From IMG/VR virus record IMGVR_UViG_3300008110_000161, positions 1 through 37,707 of that record: a stretch of 37,707 nt of DNA; one strand, given 5' to 3'. Under the pieces are notes generated by a model, which was not told the DNA's origin, ran no database searches, and saw only the letters and a program-made list of their open reading frames with translations. Positions 22,669 through 30,965 of this stretch are shown piece by piece (position 1 is the first letter of the stretch; each line of letters starts with the position of its first letter). Made by a program: the position numbers and the translations under genes. Source of the stretch: a virus.

Positions 22669-22807
22669 TCTAACTCATATATACTGGGAATACGATTTGA
22701 TAGCCACGGTTTACAAGGGCTTTACGCTCAGCGATATACAAAACATGGCAGTACGCCAACGGGAGTACTGGTCCGCAATGGGTAAATGGCGTAACTCTGG
22801 AGACTGA
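22640..22807 (+). CDS. Small ORF overlapping the chaperone end (frameshift partner candidate)
   Basis: This +1-frame ORF (equivalently -2) opens at 22631, with TTG 22640 as one possible start, and ends at TGA 22807, giving about 55 residues. The C-terminal part reads HIYWEYDLIATVYKGFTLSD, then IQNMAVRQREYW and GKWRNSGD. A 'Y-x-x-x-s-x-IxxM-x-x-R-x-YW' segment just before the tape measure is typical of the second half of tail-chaperone pairs. No good start codon or ribosome site is seen, and TCC-CTT-TTA near 22651-22659 is a possible slip region. It may be made as an extension of the 21886 protein. Confidence 0.6.
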   Translation: MIGHPFYSVNLTHIYWEYDLIATVYKGFTLSDIQNMAVRQREYWSAMGKWRNSGD

Positions 22808-22813
22808 TGAAAC

Positions 22814-25531
22814 ATGCCTGAAGAACGTGGCGTAGGTGATGGTGCTTTTGGCGGTAGTCCACGCACTGGAAACAATGTTTCCAATGTAAACGCTAACGTT
22901 GGCATGCGCCTTGATAGGTCTATTGCCCGTTTGTGGATGACAACGTACGATGATCTTACTAGAAGAGTAAGAACGCTACGTGATGAAATTAGGCAACTAA
23001 ACACCGAAGCAAGTCGTACTACTGGAGCAATTACTGGTACAGGTGGCGGTGCACCAACCTCAGCATCAACTACTACAGCCGCCGCAACTTCTAACGCTAC
23101 TGCTACTACTGCACGCCTGGTATCGGGTACAGGTGGTGGAAGCGGTGGAGGACTCGGTGGCGGACTTGGGAACCTTGCAGGTGGGGGCGGTGGGGGTGGA
23201 GGTGGAGGTCTTAGTGGTGCCGCCATGGCTAGTGGTAACCCTTACGCAATGGCGGCGTCTATGGTTGCTGGGAAGATTACTCAGCAGATGGACAAAGTCC
23301 AAGAACAGATGCGAAAGTTAGATGCCCGCATTGATCGTGGTTATGGTCCATCATTAGAAGCAGACCGACAGAGTGTGATGTTCCAACAAATGTATGGAAT
23401 ATCTCAACAACAGAACTACAACCAGTTTAGAAAGCCAATTAACAATTACCGACTAGGGCCTGGTGGCATTAACCAGATGCTTAATCTACAAGCAGGAACT
23501 GGTCTCAATGCTCAAATAATGGCTCCAGGTGTAGAAGCAATTCGCACCATGACTGGTTTTGGTTTAAGTACTGGCGATGTAAGCAACATGCTTTCTACGT
23601 TGGCTTCTCCAGAAGTAAACAATCGTCTAACAATGACGTTGGGTACGGGTCTGTATGGACCTGGTGGTAAGCAACGATCTCCAGTAGAAGTCATTCAGGC
23701 AATCGTACGTGGTGCTGGCTTAACTAACGAAAACGTAGTTCGTGGCGCCCTACAACCTGGATCTATGACCCGTGCTCGTTTGACGGCAATGGGTGTACCA
23801 CCAGAAATGCAAGACGTTGTTATTCAGTATGCAATGCAAAATATCCAATACCAGAAAAAGACTGGCGGAAGAAAAGGGATGTACAACCCTGCTGACCGTA
23901 AGCAGTTGGGTGTCATGGGGATTGATAAGAACTTTGCTACTGAACGAGAAGTAACAGATGTTCGTAGAACACAACGTGATGAGTCGTTCTATAACAAGCA
24001 AAAAGATAACTATGCATCTTTGGAGCGCAACACCCAAAAGATGGAAGACCTCACACGTAAAGTTGAGGAGTTAACTGCTGCCATTATTGGTGCTCGTATT
24101 AGTACCCGAAATCACCCGTTGACCAATGCTATTGGTAAAGGTTTTGGTGCGATTTTTGGTCCAGTTAAAGATGCGTTAGGTTTAATTGGTGGAGATGCTT
24201 TAGAAGATGGAACAGGATCTAAAGCAACTAATGGTGCTAAAGGTGGTAGAGGATCGGTAAATGTACCAAGTAGTTTAAATAAAACGTTTGGTGATCGTTT
24301 GCGTCAAATGATGTCAGAGCGCCCAAGCATCACAATCGGAACTGGATTCCGTTCCTCAGCGGATCAACGAACAATGTTCTTGTCCCGCTATTCAAAGACT
24401 TCGGAAAAGACGGGTGTGTATTGGGATGGTTCGTACTGGAAGAAGCATGCTGGTGTTCCAGATGCGGCTCCTCCAGGAATGTCAATGCACGAACTTGGGT
24501 TGGCTGTTGACCTTAACTACCCAACTAAGGCTGACGAAGAATGGTTTATGAGGAACGCTTCACGCTTTGGTTTGAAGACTATCTCAAGCATTGCTGAGCC
24601 TTGGCACGTACAACCAGCAGAACTTCCAAACAGTAGAAGGCAATATGAAAAAGATGGAGCGCCATGGGGGCGTGGTCCTGCGGGAACTATTGCTTATCCG
24701 TCTGACGCTACCTTTGAAGGCACTCCAGAAGATTCATATAGCGCTAGTGGTGGTATCACTGTTAATTCTCAAATGAGTATTGCTGATTCCATTACTTATT
24801 CTCGTGCTAGTAATGTGCTGAAAATTGGAGGAGGTGGTATTGGTGGTCGTGTAGTTACATTACGTACAGGAGCGCCAAAAACTGGGGGAAATAAAAGTAA
24901 AGGTTCTGCACCAGGGTTTAAACCAGGAACCATCCCTGCGGGATTCATGTACCGAACAACTCCAAACTACCAAGGTTGGGGTTATTTTGTTCCACAATCA
25001 TTTACCGACGCTGATCTAGAAGCCTTACACCTACACGAGCAAAAGGATTGGACTAGAACTGTAAAGAATCGTGACGGCACGCTTATGGGCGGATTTGCCA
25101 TGAATCAATATAACTGGAACCGAGGTGGTGGTTTAAAGTATGCAAAGAATCCTGCACTAGCAACTCCTGAAGATCAAAAGAAAGTAGCCAAAGTTCTATT
25201 AGAACAACTTTGGGCGCACGATGGCTTTGAATCTATTGTACGAGGCAACATAACATGGCCTGGTGCAGGAAAACTTAAATCAATTGATCTTCCTCCTGGA
25301 ACCCCTATTAGTACTACAAAGGGTTCTTCAGGTGACCCTATTAGCGCACCTTCTCGTGGTGGCGGTGGTAACACTGTGATTGTAGAGGGCAATGGAGGTG
25401 GTATTACAATTGCTCCAAACATTTACATTCAATCAGCAGGTAACAATGTGGCAGACGCAAACCGTGCCGCTCAAGAGATTGCAGATATCATTTCTCGTAA
25501 AGTTAAAACAACTGCTCTAAGGGGTATGTAA
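22814..25531 (+). CDS. Tape-measure / tail lysin with M15 peptidase and Rpf-like transglycosylase domains
   Basis: A 905-residue protein. N-terminal helix (about 38-68), a Ser/Thr/Gly linker with a Gly run (105-133), helical region (140-460), M15 peptidase domain (about 485-605; MSMHELGLAVDL gives His559 and Asp566, EPWHVQP gives Glu595 and His598), a linker, then an Rpf/transglycosylase-like domain (about 733-812; LHEQKDW with candidate catalytic Glu742, GGFAMNQYNWNRGGGLKYA, ATPEDQKKVAKVL). It should set tail length and open peptidoglycan at DNA entry. It sits after the chaperones and before the baseplate genes. The ATG at 22814 has GGAG 11 nt upstream. Confidence 0.85.
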   Translation: MPEERGVGDGAFGGSPRTGNNVSNVNANVGMRLDRSIARLWMTTYDDLTRRVRTLRDEIRQLNTEASRTTGAITGTGGGAPTSASTTTAAATSNATATTARLVSGTGGGSGGGLGGGLGNLAGGGGGGGGGGLSGAAMASGNPYAMAASMVAGKITQQMDKVQEQMRKLDARIDRGYGPSLEADRQSVMFQQMYGISQQQNYNQFRKPINNYRLGPGGINQMLNLQAGTGLNAQIMAPGVEAIRTMTGFGLSTGDVSNMLSTLASPEVNNRLTMTLGTGLYGPGGKQRSPVEVIQAIVRGAGLTNENVVRGALQPGSMTRARLTAMGVPPEMQDVVIQYAMQNIQYQKKTGGRKGMYNPADRKQLGVMGIDKNFATEREVTDVRRTQRDESFYNKQKDNYASLERNTQKMEDLTRKVEELTAAIIGARISTRNHPLTNAIGKGFGAIFGPVKDALGLIGGDALEDGTGSKATNGAKGGRGSVNVPSSLNKTFGDRLRQMMSERPSITIGTGFRSSADQRTMFLSRYSKTSEKTGVYWDGSYWKKHAGVPDAAPPGMSMHELGLAVDLNYPTKADEEWFMRNASRFGLKTISSIAEPWHVQPAELPNSRRQYEKDGAPWGRGPAGTIAYPSDATFEGTPEDSYSASGGITVNSQMSIADSITYSRASNVLKIGGGGIGGRVVTLRTGAPKTGGNKSKGSAPGFKPGTIPAGFMYRTTPNYQGWGYFVPQSFTDADLEALHLHEQKDWTRTVKNRDGTLMGGFAMNQYNWNRGGGLKYAKNPALATPEDQKKVAKVLLEQLWAHDGFESIVRGNITWPGAGKLKSIDLPPGTPISTTKGSSGDPISAPSRGGGGNTVIVEGNGGGITIAPNIYIQSAGNNVADANRAAQEIADIISRKVKTTALRGM

Positions 25532-27186
25532 TGGCTAATAAATTCCCATCACGTTATCAAAATGACCAGTTCTATAACTTTGATAAATACGAAAGTGGTA
25601 TTAAACCAGGTGAGTCTGGCGCACGTGGGGAAAAAGATAACCCAGACTTTATATGGCCTTCTAACTCGTACAAGAATTCTATTACAGGAACAAACACTAA
25701 ATTAAAACGTGGTTATATGCGCATGCTTACTGAGGCATACGGTAGTAGTGGAGCATCATTATCTTCACGACGTTTTAACTTTCAATTCAATCCTGACGTC
25801 CTTGTACGTACCGTGTCTGCTCGTAACGATGTCCAGTTTTGGATGAACCAAGATCCTAGTCAATTTGTTAACCCAATCCCAGGTCAATCTAACTTTGCCT
25901 TTACATTCATACTAAATCGTGAAGCCGAAGTAGCATCAGGAACATATAAAAACAATTCTAATACTATAACGAACATAGGCCCTTCTGACGTACCAGGTTC
26001 AACAACTCCTATTTATAGAGGAGTTGCTGGGGAACGAGTACAAGTTGGAATGGCTTCTGGTGGGTACAACAAAGCATCAGTAACTGACATTGGTGTGCTT
26101 GCAGACCTCATGGTCTTTGATCAAGTTATTGGTCAAGGGTTAAACCAAGACTTAGCAGACAAGTTGTTACAAAAGATTGGTGAGTACACCACAGAATATA
26201 ATGCCAATCTTCCTACTGGTGCATCGGTAGGTACAGCAGATGCTCAAGACCAACAACCTCTTACAATGCCTGCTGATCTAGGTGAGTACCTTGCTGGAAA
26301 CATTGGTAACTCTGCGTTTCTTATTGCTCAACCAATCCGAGTGGTGTTCTCTTCTTTGTACATGGTTGAAGGCTTCATTAGTAGTACAACAGTTACATTT
26401 AATAAATTTAACTTAGCAATGGTTCCAACACAGTGCACCGTAGAAGTTCAGATGGAAGCAATGTACATAGGTTTTGCTACTAGGGATACATTTCTTACCC
26501 GCACTTTAAGTGATGCCATAGGAGACCCTTCTGGTAATAACGGAGGGGATCCACAGGGTTCTGAAGCGGCTCAATTACAGCCACTTGCCGACGATCTTGT
26601 TAACCGAGTAGTTCGTTCTAAATCATCTGCAGGGTCTCAATTAAATCCATTTAGTGATGACAGCAATAGAAAAGAACTTGAAATATCAGACATTTTAGGT
26701 AAAGGGGACACCACGACTTTTGAAGTGTCTATGGTGCCCACTAACACTTACGATGTTAATAAAGATTACATTAAGCAAACAGACGCCACAATGTCTTTAA
26801 AGATTTACTACAAGGGCCGTATGGGTGAACTTGAACCTGAAGGAGATTTTGCAGTAGACAGTCTTGTGTATGAGACAACTGCACAAGCAACAGTTAGTTG
26901 GGATTCTGCTGTTCCATTACTTAATGCAAAACCAACTTCTTTTGAACTAACAAAAAAGAACCCAAGTGTTAACGAAGAATGGGATTCATCAGATTTTGCT
27001 ATTTATAAAATAATTGCACGAATTGAATATGTTGTTACAGGTACTCAAGGAGGTCAAGCCACTTCTAAACAATATGCAATAGTAGACACAACACGTGGGT
27101 TTGATGGTTTTATAGATGGTGACGACTTCTCAGTTAAAACTACCGCATCATCAATTACGGTAGACCCAACAATAGGACCACGCTAA
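25531..27186 (+). CDS. Baseplate / tail-tip structural protein
   Basis: A 551-residue soluble protein. It contains RRFNFQFNPDVLVRTVSARN and PGQSNFAFTFILNREAEVAS in the first 140 residues, and FISSTTVTFNKFNLAMVPTQ plus VEVQMEAMYIGFATRDTFL around 280-320. The pattern of a strand-rich 'F-x-F-NP' start followed by 'VPT-x-C/A-x-V-x-x-x-M' is found in tail-tube-initiator or hub proteins encoded between tape measure and LysM protein. The C-terminal 170 residues are beta-rich and variable, perhaps an exposed domain. The start overlaps the tape-measure stop (TAATG); the end overlaps the LysM gene. Confidence 0.7.
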   Translation: MANKFPSRYQNDQFYNFDKYESGIKPGESGARGEKDNPDFIWPSNSYKNSITGTNTKLKRGYMRMLTEAYGSSGASLSSRRFNFQFNPDVLVRTVSARNDVQFWMNQDPSQFVNPIPGQSNFAFTFILNREAEVASGTYKNNSNTITNIGPSDVPGSTTPIYRGVAGERVQVGMASGGYNKASVTDIGVLADLMVFDQVIGQGLNQDLADKLLQKIGEYTTEYNANLPTGASVGTADAQDQQPLTMPADLGEYLAGNIGNSAFLIAQPIRVVFSSLYMVEGFISSTTVTFNKFNLAMVPTQCTVEVQMEAMYIGFATRDTFLTRTLSDAIGDPSGNNGGDPQGSEAAQLQPLADDLVNRVVRSKSSAGSQLNPFSDDSNRKELEISDILGKGDTTTFEVSMVPTNTYDVNKDYIKQTDATMSLKIYYKGRMGELEPEGDFAVDSLVYETTAQATVSWDSAVPLLNAKPTSFELTKKNPSVNEEWDSSDFAIYKIIARIEYVVTGTQGGQATSKQYAIVDTTRGFDGFIDGDDFSVKTTASSITVDPTIGPR

Positions 27187-27437
27187 TGGCTATTAATACC
27201 TCTTCACGATATACCACTGCTATTGATAGCACTTCTACTAATGTTATTGCTGTTCGTAAAGGAACCACCTCTGTACGGTACACAAACTATGTAACACGCT
27301 CAGGTGAGTCATTTGAAAGTATTGCTAACCGTATATTCCGTGATGGTACACAGTACTGGCGAATTGCTGATATGAACCCGCATGTTAAATTCCCAGACGC
27401 TATTCCTACAGGAACTATTATTCGGCTACCTGCATGA
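27186..27437 (+). CDS. LysM-domain baseplate protein (gpX/gp53-like)
   Basis: An 83-residue protein. The C-terminal half is a LysM module: NYVTRSGESFESIANRIFRD, YWRIADMNPHVKFPDAIPTG, IIRLPA. Small LysM proteins (P2 gpX, and the LysM part of T4 gp53-like proteins) join the hub to the wedges of contractile tails; here the fold has a structural job rather than peptidoglycan binding. It overlaps both neighbours (TAATG before, ATGA after), typical of this conserved baseplate cluster. Confidence 0.88.
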   Translation: MAINTSSRYTTAIDSTSTNVIAVRKGTTSVRYTNYVTRSGESFESIANRIFRDGTQYWRIADMNPHVKFPDAIPTGTIIRLPA

Positions 27438-28603
27438 TTTTTAAGAGTAGCCATCCTAACTCTCCTGATGTATCAGTTATTCTGAGTGATGTTTCAGTAG
27501 ACTACGCATCAATACAATCTGTAGGTATTGACGTGCACGAAAACATGCACGATATGGCAACTATTACTTTCAGCGGATTTTTAACTAAAGGCATTACTGA
27601 CTACGTAGGTGTACCTGTTTACATATCTATCGGAGTCAATGAAAGCCGAGCAATTGAATTCTATGGTTATGTATCGTTTGTTGAACCCGTAATGGAAACA
27701 AGAAAAGGGTTAATAAACAACAGCCCTGTTCAAACTGCTGTATTGACTTGTATGGGTGCATCTTTTGATATGAGTAACAATAAGTACAAGGTGTGGGAAA
27801 ACGTCACCCTTGCAAACATTGTTGAAAAGATAGCAAGTACGTACGGTTATTCATTTGCAGTTCCAGACGATCGGTTTGTGTGGAAACGATTATTACAAAA
27901 TCAAAAGTCTGATTGGCAGTTTTTAAAAGACACTTGCAATTCAATTGGGTATTACATGACTACTTCAGGTACCCACATCCATATGTACGACCCCTATAAA
28001 GCAATCGCACGCCAACTACCTCACGTAGATCTGCTTACGGTACGTGGTGTTTCTGGGGATATAAAATATGGTCCTGGACGTATTATGGAATTTAGAGGAT
28101 TATTTGGAGACGTCACGTTAGACGGCGCTGTGTCTAAATACAATTACGTTGGTATTGACTCGTCTGGTACTGTCGTTCAGGCGTCCACATCTGATGACGA
28201 CTTTACCCAACTTGGAGAACTTGTTGAACGCCGATACATTAATGAGGTAGCCACAAACGTTACCTCTATTGAAATGTTAAATAAACTTGCTAAAGCCTCT
28301 ACTAAGCAGAACTACCCGTACAACGCTACTGCTTTAGTCACTGGTGTACCTGATCCAGTGCCAGGTTCTGTAGTCAAGATTGACAACTACGACTCTTACT
28401 TTGACGGCTACTGGCTTGTTAGGGGTGCCAAACATACGGTAACAAGATCCAATTACCTTACAGAATTGACCTTATCTACAGATTCTACTAATGGCGTAGT
28501 GCCTACTAAACAACCAGGTGCGGCTTTTCAAGTCCCACCACTACCCGTTCTTATTGACGGTACGTGGTCTTCCTCTCTGGATTTTAGTGATATCTATGTT
28601 TAA
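27434..28603 (+). CDS. Baseplate hub protein (gpD/gp27-like)
   Basis: A 389-residue protein. It has the late-control-gene-D layout: an N-terminal beta barrel with MHDMATITFSGFL and FYGYVSFVEP, TAVLTCMGASFDM, then VTLANIVEKIASTYGYSFAV, the typical WQFLKDTCNSIGYYMTTSGT segment (about 158-177), HIHMYDP, and a C-terminal barrel with VPGSVVKIDN and GYWLVRGAKHTVTRSNYLTE. Trimeric hubs link tail tube to spike. It overlaps the LysM gene by ATGA and the spike gene by 8 nt. Confidence 0.88.
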   Translation: MIFKSSHPNSPDVSVILSDVSVDYASIQSVGIDVHENMHDMATITFSGFLTKGITDYVGVPVYISIGVNESRAIEFYGYVSFVEPVMETRKGLINNSPVQTAVLTCMGASFDMSNNKYKVWENVTLANIVEKIASTYGYSFAVPDDRFVWKRLLQNQKSDWQFLKDTCNSIGYYMTTSGTHIHMYDPYKAIARQLPHVDLLTVRGVSGDIKYGPGRIMEFRGLFGDVTLDGAVSKYNYVGIDSSGTVVQASTSDDDFTQLGELVERRYINEVATNVTSIEMLNKLAKASTKQNYPYNATALVTGVPDPVPGSVVKIDNYDSYFDGYWLVRGAKHTVTRSNYLTELTLSTDSTNGVVPTKQPGAAFQVPPLPVLIDGTWSSSLDFSDIYV

Positions 28604-28979
28604 TAACCCTGTATACCGAGCAACAGTTACGTACTCAAACTCCAGTACTGGGGATATCAAAGTACGTATACCCGCACTATCGGGCGTTTTGGACGTTGTA
28701 TCACTATCCACGATAGGCAGATCAGCGTACAATGGTAGTTGGGTAGTACCAGCAATTGGGGAACAAATAGTAGTCACGGCTGATGACGGTAACCTTTCTA
28801 ACCTATTCTGGGTTCAAACAAACCCAGTATCCCCTGTGTCTACTACTTCTATTGAAGCAGACGTAGCGGAACTTACCACGGACGTAACTGGGCTAACCAC
28901 AAACTTAGCGGGGCTAACCACCCGTATTAATGAACTAGAATCTTATAGGGACGCATTTTTATTAGGGGTCTTTAATTAA
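28596..28979 (+). CDS. Baseplate spike protein, OB-fold plus coiled coil (gpV/gp5-like)
   Basis: A 127-residue protein from ATG 28596. The frame is open upstream to 28518, but that part lies inside the hub gene, and MFNNPVYRATVTYSN is the natural start. Residues 1-85 form an OB-fold-like barrel (GDIKVRIPALSGV, WVVPAIGEQIVVTADDGNLS, LFWVQTNP). Residues 92-120 are heptads (VAELTTD, VTGLTTN, LAGLTTR, INELESY), a trimeric coiled-coil. It would form the tip under the hub. There is no lysozyme domain; wall cutting is in the tape measure. It overlaps the hub gene by 8 nt. Confidence 0.8.
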   Translation: MFNNPVYRATVTYSNSSTGDIKVRIPALSGVLDVVSLSTIGRSAYNGSWVVPAIGEQIVVTADDGNLSNLFWVQTNPVSPVSTTSIEADVAELTTDVTGLTTNLAGLTTRINELESYRDAFLLGVFN

Positions 28980-28981
28980 CT

Positions 28982-29395
28982 ATGTCAACGATCAAAACTC
29001 CATTTGCTATAGCGTCATCGGGACGGGTTGAACGAGTCATGGACCAGAATGCTATGGCACGCCAACAGATCATTGATGTGCTTACGACATCTAAATTTGA
29101 ACGAACTATGCGACCTGGTTATGGTGCTGGCGCCAATGACTTACTGTACGAACCAGTGGATGATCTTATTTATGGTGAATTCAAAACTGACGCCTTGCTA
29201 GAACTTAATAAAAGAATAAACATTGCAACTATTCTTGATGTGCGTATTGGTGCCGCTCGTACTCCATACTTTGCAGATGATCTTAGCAATACGATTGAGA
29301 TCGCTGTTTACTACCGAACGGCTTCTCCAGGCGTTCAATCATTTTCATTTAACATCGCCACTCCTGGCGCTCTCACTGAGGAATCGGTAATATGA
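28982..29395 (+). CDS. Baseplate wedge protein (gp25/gpW-like)
   Basis: A 137-residue protein. It carries the gp25-like motif set: RQQIIDVLTTSKFERTMRPG (about 27-46), YGAGANDLLYEPVDD and IATILDVRIGAARTPYFADD, with a final beta strand IEIAVYYRT. In contractile systems this protein, with a wedge J-like protein, starts sheath polymerisation. Its order between spike and J-like genes is the canonical one. It is separated from the spike stop by 2 nt; its own stop overlaps the next ATG by 4 nt (ATGA). Confidence 0.9.
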   Translation: MSTIKTPFAIASSGRVERVMDQNAMARQQIIDVLTTSKFERTMRPGYGAGANDLLYEPVDDLIYGEFKTDALLELNKRINIATILDVRIGAARTPYFADDLSNTIEIAVYYRTASPGVQSFSFNIATPGALTEESVI

Positions 29396-30963
29396 CAACC
29401 TTTGACTACACAAGCAGGGACTACACGTCCATTCAAAATGACTTGTTTGCCCGTGCACAAAACCAACTTCCTGAGTGGACATCTCGTGACACTGGGGACT
29501 TTGGTGTACTCATGGTTGACCTGTGGGCGTACATGGGAGACATCCTTCATTACTATGTGGACCGTGCCGCTGGTGAATCATTCCTCAACACTGCTACACA
29601 ACGTGAAAGTGTTCTTGCAATCGCTAACTTGTTGGACTACCTGCCGTCTGGTCGTAGGTCAGCAAAAGTAAACATTCAATTAAATGCCAACCTTACAACG
29701 GCTACTGATACTGCTCCTGTATTTATTCCTAAGTACACCCGTTTTAAAGCAACCCCATTAGTAGACACTGCTTCTCCTGTTATTTTCTTGTTAGATACTC
29801 CAATTGCTTTTGTGGGAACAAGTAACGGAGCAAGTACAAGCATTGTTTCCGATGGTGTTACTTACGCAACGTACCCAAAAACACAAGTAGTCTCAGTGGC
29901 TTTGACTGAAGGTGAGCGGTTTACAGAAACCTACACATCAACTGGTTTGATTGGACAACGGATTACCCTACGACAAACAGGTGTTGTTACAGACAGCATT
30001 ACGGTTACAACAAACGAGGGTGGCGCTGGGTCTACAGTAACCTACGCATATGTTGAGCGAATAATCAATGGAACAAACAATGACAAAATCTATGCCGTAG
30101 ATATCACGGCAGATAACTATAGTGTTATTGCATTTGGAAACAACGTTAACGGGTCTGTACCAGCCGTTAACTCCACTATTACTATTACCTACCGTAAGAG
30201 TCGTGGTAGTGCAGGTAACGTTGTTGTAGGTGCTGTCAAAGAAATTGAAAGCACTACAGTACCTAACAAGCCATCATTAGATGGTTTAGTAATTGTTCCA
30301 AACTCCTTGAAAGCCTCGGGTGGTGTTGACATTGAATCAATGGCTTCACTTAAGCAGAACATTCCAGCATCCTTTAGATCTCAAGATCGTGCTGTGTCTT
30401 TGCAAGACTATCGTGACCTTGTACTGCGTGTGCCAGGGATTGTACGAGCAACGTCGTATGTTAGCGGTAGTACTGTGTACATTAAAGCAACCACTCAGCC
30501 CTCTGACTATGGGTCATCAAACACATTGGTATTAACTAGTGATGAGGTAACTGCTATTACTGATTACTTGGAACCACGTGAGATCGCTTTTGTTACCTCA
30601 TCTGTAGGTGCCTCTGTGAGTTTGACACCTGTTAACTTTGCAGGAACTGTTCAAATTCAAGATGGGTACATTCAAGAGGTTGTGTACAACAAAGTTGTAG
30701 ATGCTATCTATTCATTATTTGACTTTGATAACTTAGATTTTGATACAACTGTATCGCTTGGTAGTGTTTATCGGGCTATTCTTGACGTAGACGGTGTGGA
30801 TTACACCAACATCACTAAATTTACAATTACTGGGTCAAACGTTATTGACAGTAGTGGTTCCTTTATAGGTGTTACCCCTAATGCACAATCATTGTTAGTA
30901 CTTAGTTCTACATCATCATTTGTACTCACACCTAGCGGTGGTATTACCGCATCTGGCGGGTAA
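29392..30963 (+). CDS. Baseplate J-like wedge protein (gp6/gpJ-like)
   Basis: A 523-residue protein. The N-terminus has the family signature FDYTSRDYTSIQNDLFARAQ, then TGDFGVLMVDLWAYMGDILH and YYVDRAAGESFLNTATQRES. The C-terminal core has SLKQNIPASFRSQDRAVSLQ, DYRDLVLRVPGIVRATSYVS and LEPREIAFVTSSVGASVSLT. It should form the ring of baseplate wedges to which fibres attach. The Thr/Ser-rich middle (about 150-280) is a variable beta domain. It overlaps the gp25-like gene by ATGA, the standard arrangement. Confidence 0.93.
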   Translation: MTTFDYTSRDYTSIQNDLFARAQNQLPEWTSRDTGDFGVLMVDLWAYMGDILHYYVDRAAGESFLNTATQRESVLAIANLLDYLPSGRRSAKVNIQLNANLTTATDTAPVFIPKYTRFKATPLVDTASPVIFLLDTPIAFVGTSNGASTSIVSDGVTYATYPKTQVVSVALTEGERFTETYTSTGLIGQRITLRQTGVVTDSITVTTNEGGAGSTVTYAYVERIINGTNNDKIYAVDITADNYSVIAFGNNVNGSVPAVNSTITITYRKSRGSAGNVVVGAVKEIESTTVPNKPSLDGLVIVPNSLKASGGVDIESMASLKQNIPASFRSQDRAVSLQDYRDLVLRVPGIVRATSYVSGSTVYIKATTQPSDYGSSNTLVLTSDEVTAITDYLEPREIAFVTSSVGASVSLTPVNFAGTVQIQDGYIQEVVYNKVVDAIYSLFDFDNLDFDTTVSLGSVYRAILDVDGVDYTNITKFTITGSNVIDSSGSFIGVTPNAQSLLVLSSTSSFVLTPSGGITASGG

Positions 30964-30965
30964 TC

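Noticed and set aside
22711-23226. A 171-codon minus-strand frame, very rich in proline
   Set aside because: It is the antisense of the Gly-rich linker of the tape-measure gene; the Pro runs are the reverse of glycine codons. It has no ribosome site and lies inside a well-supported gene.
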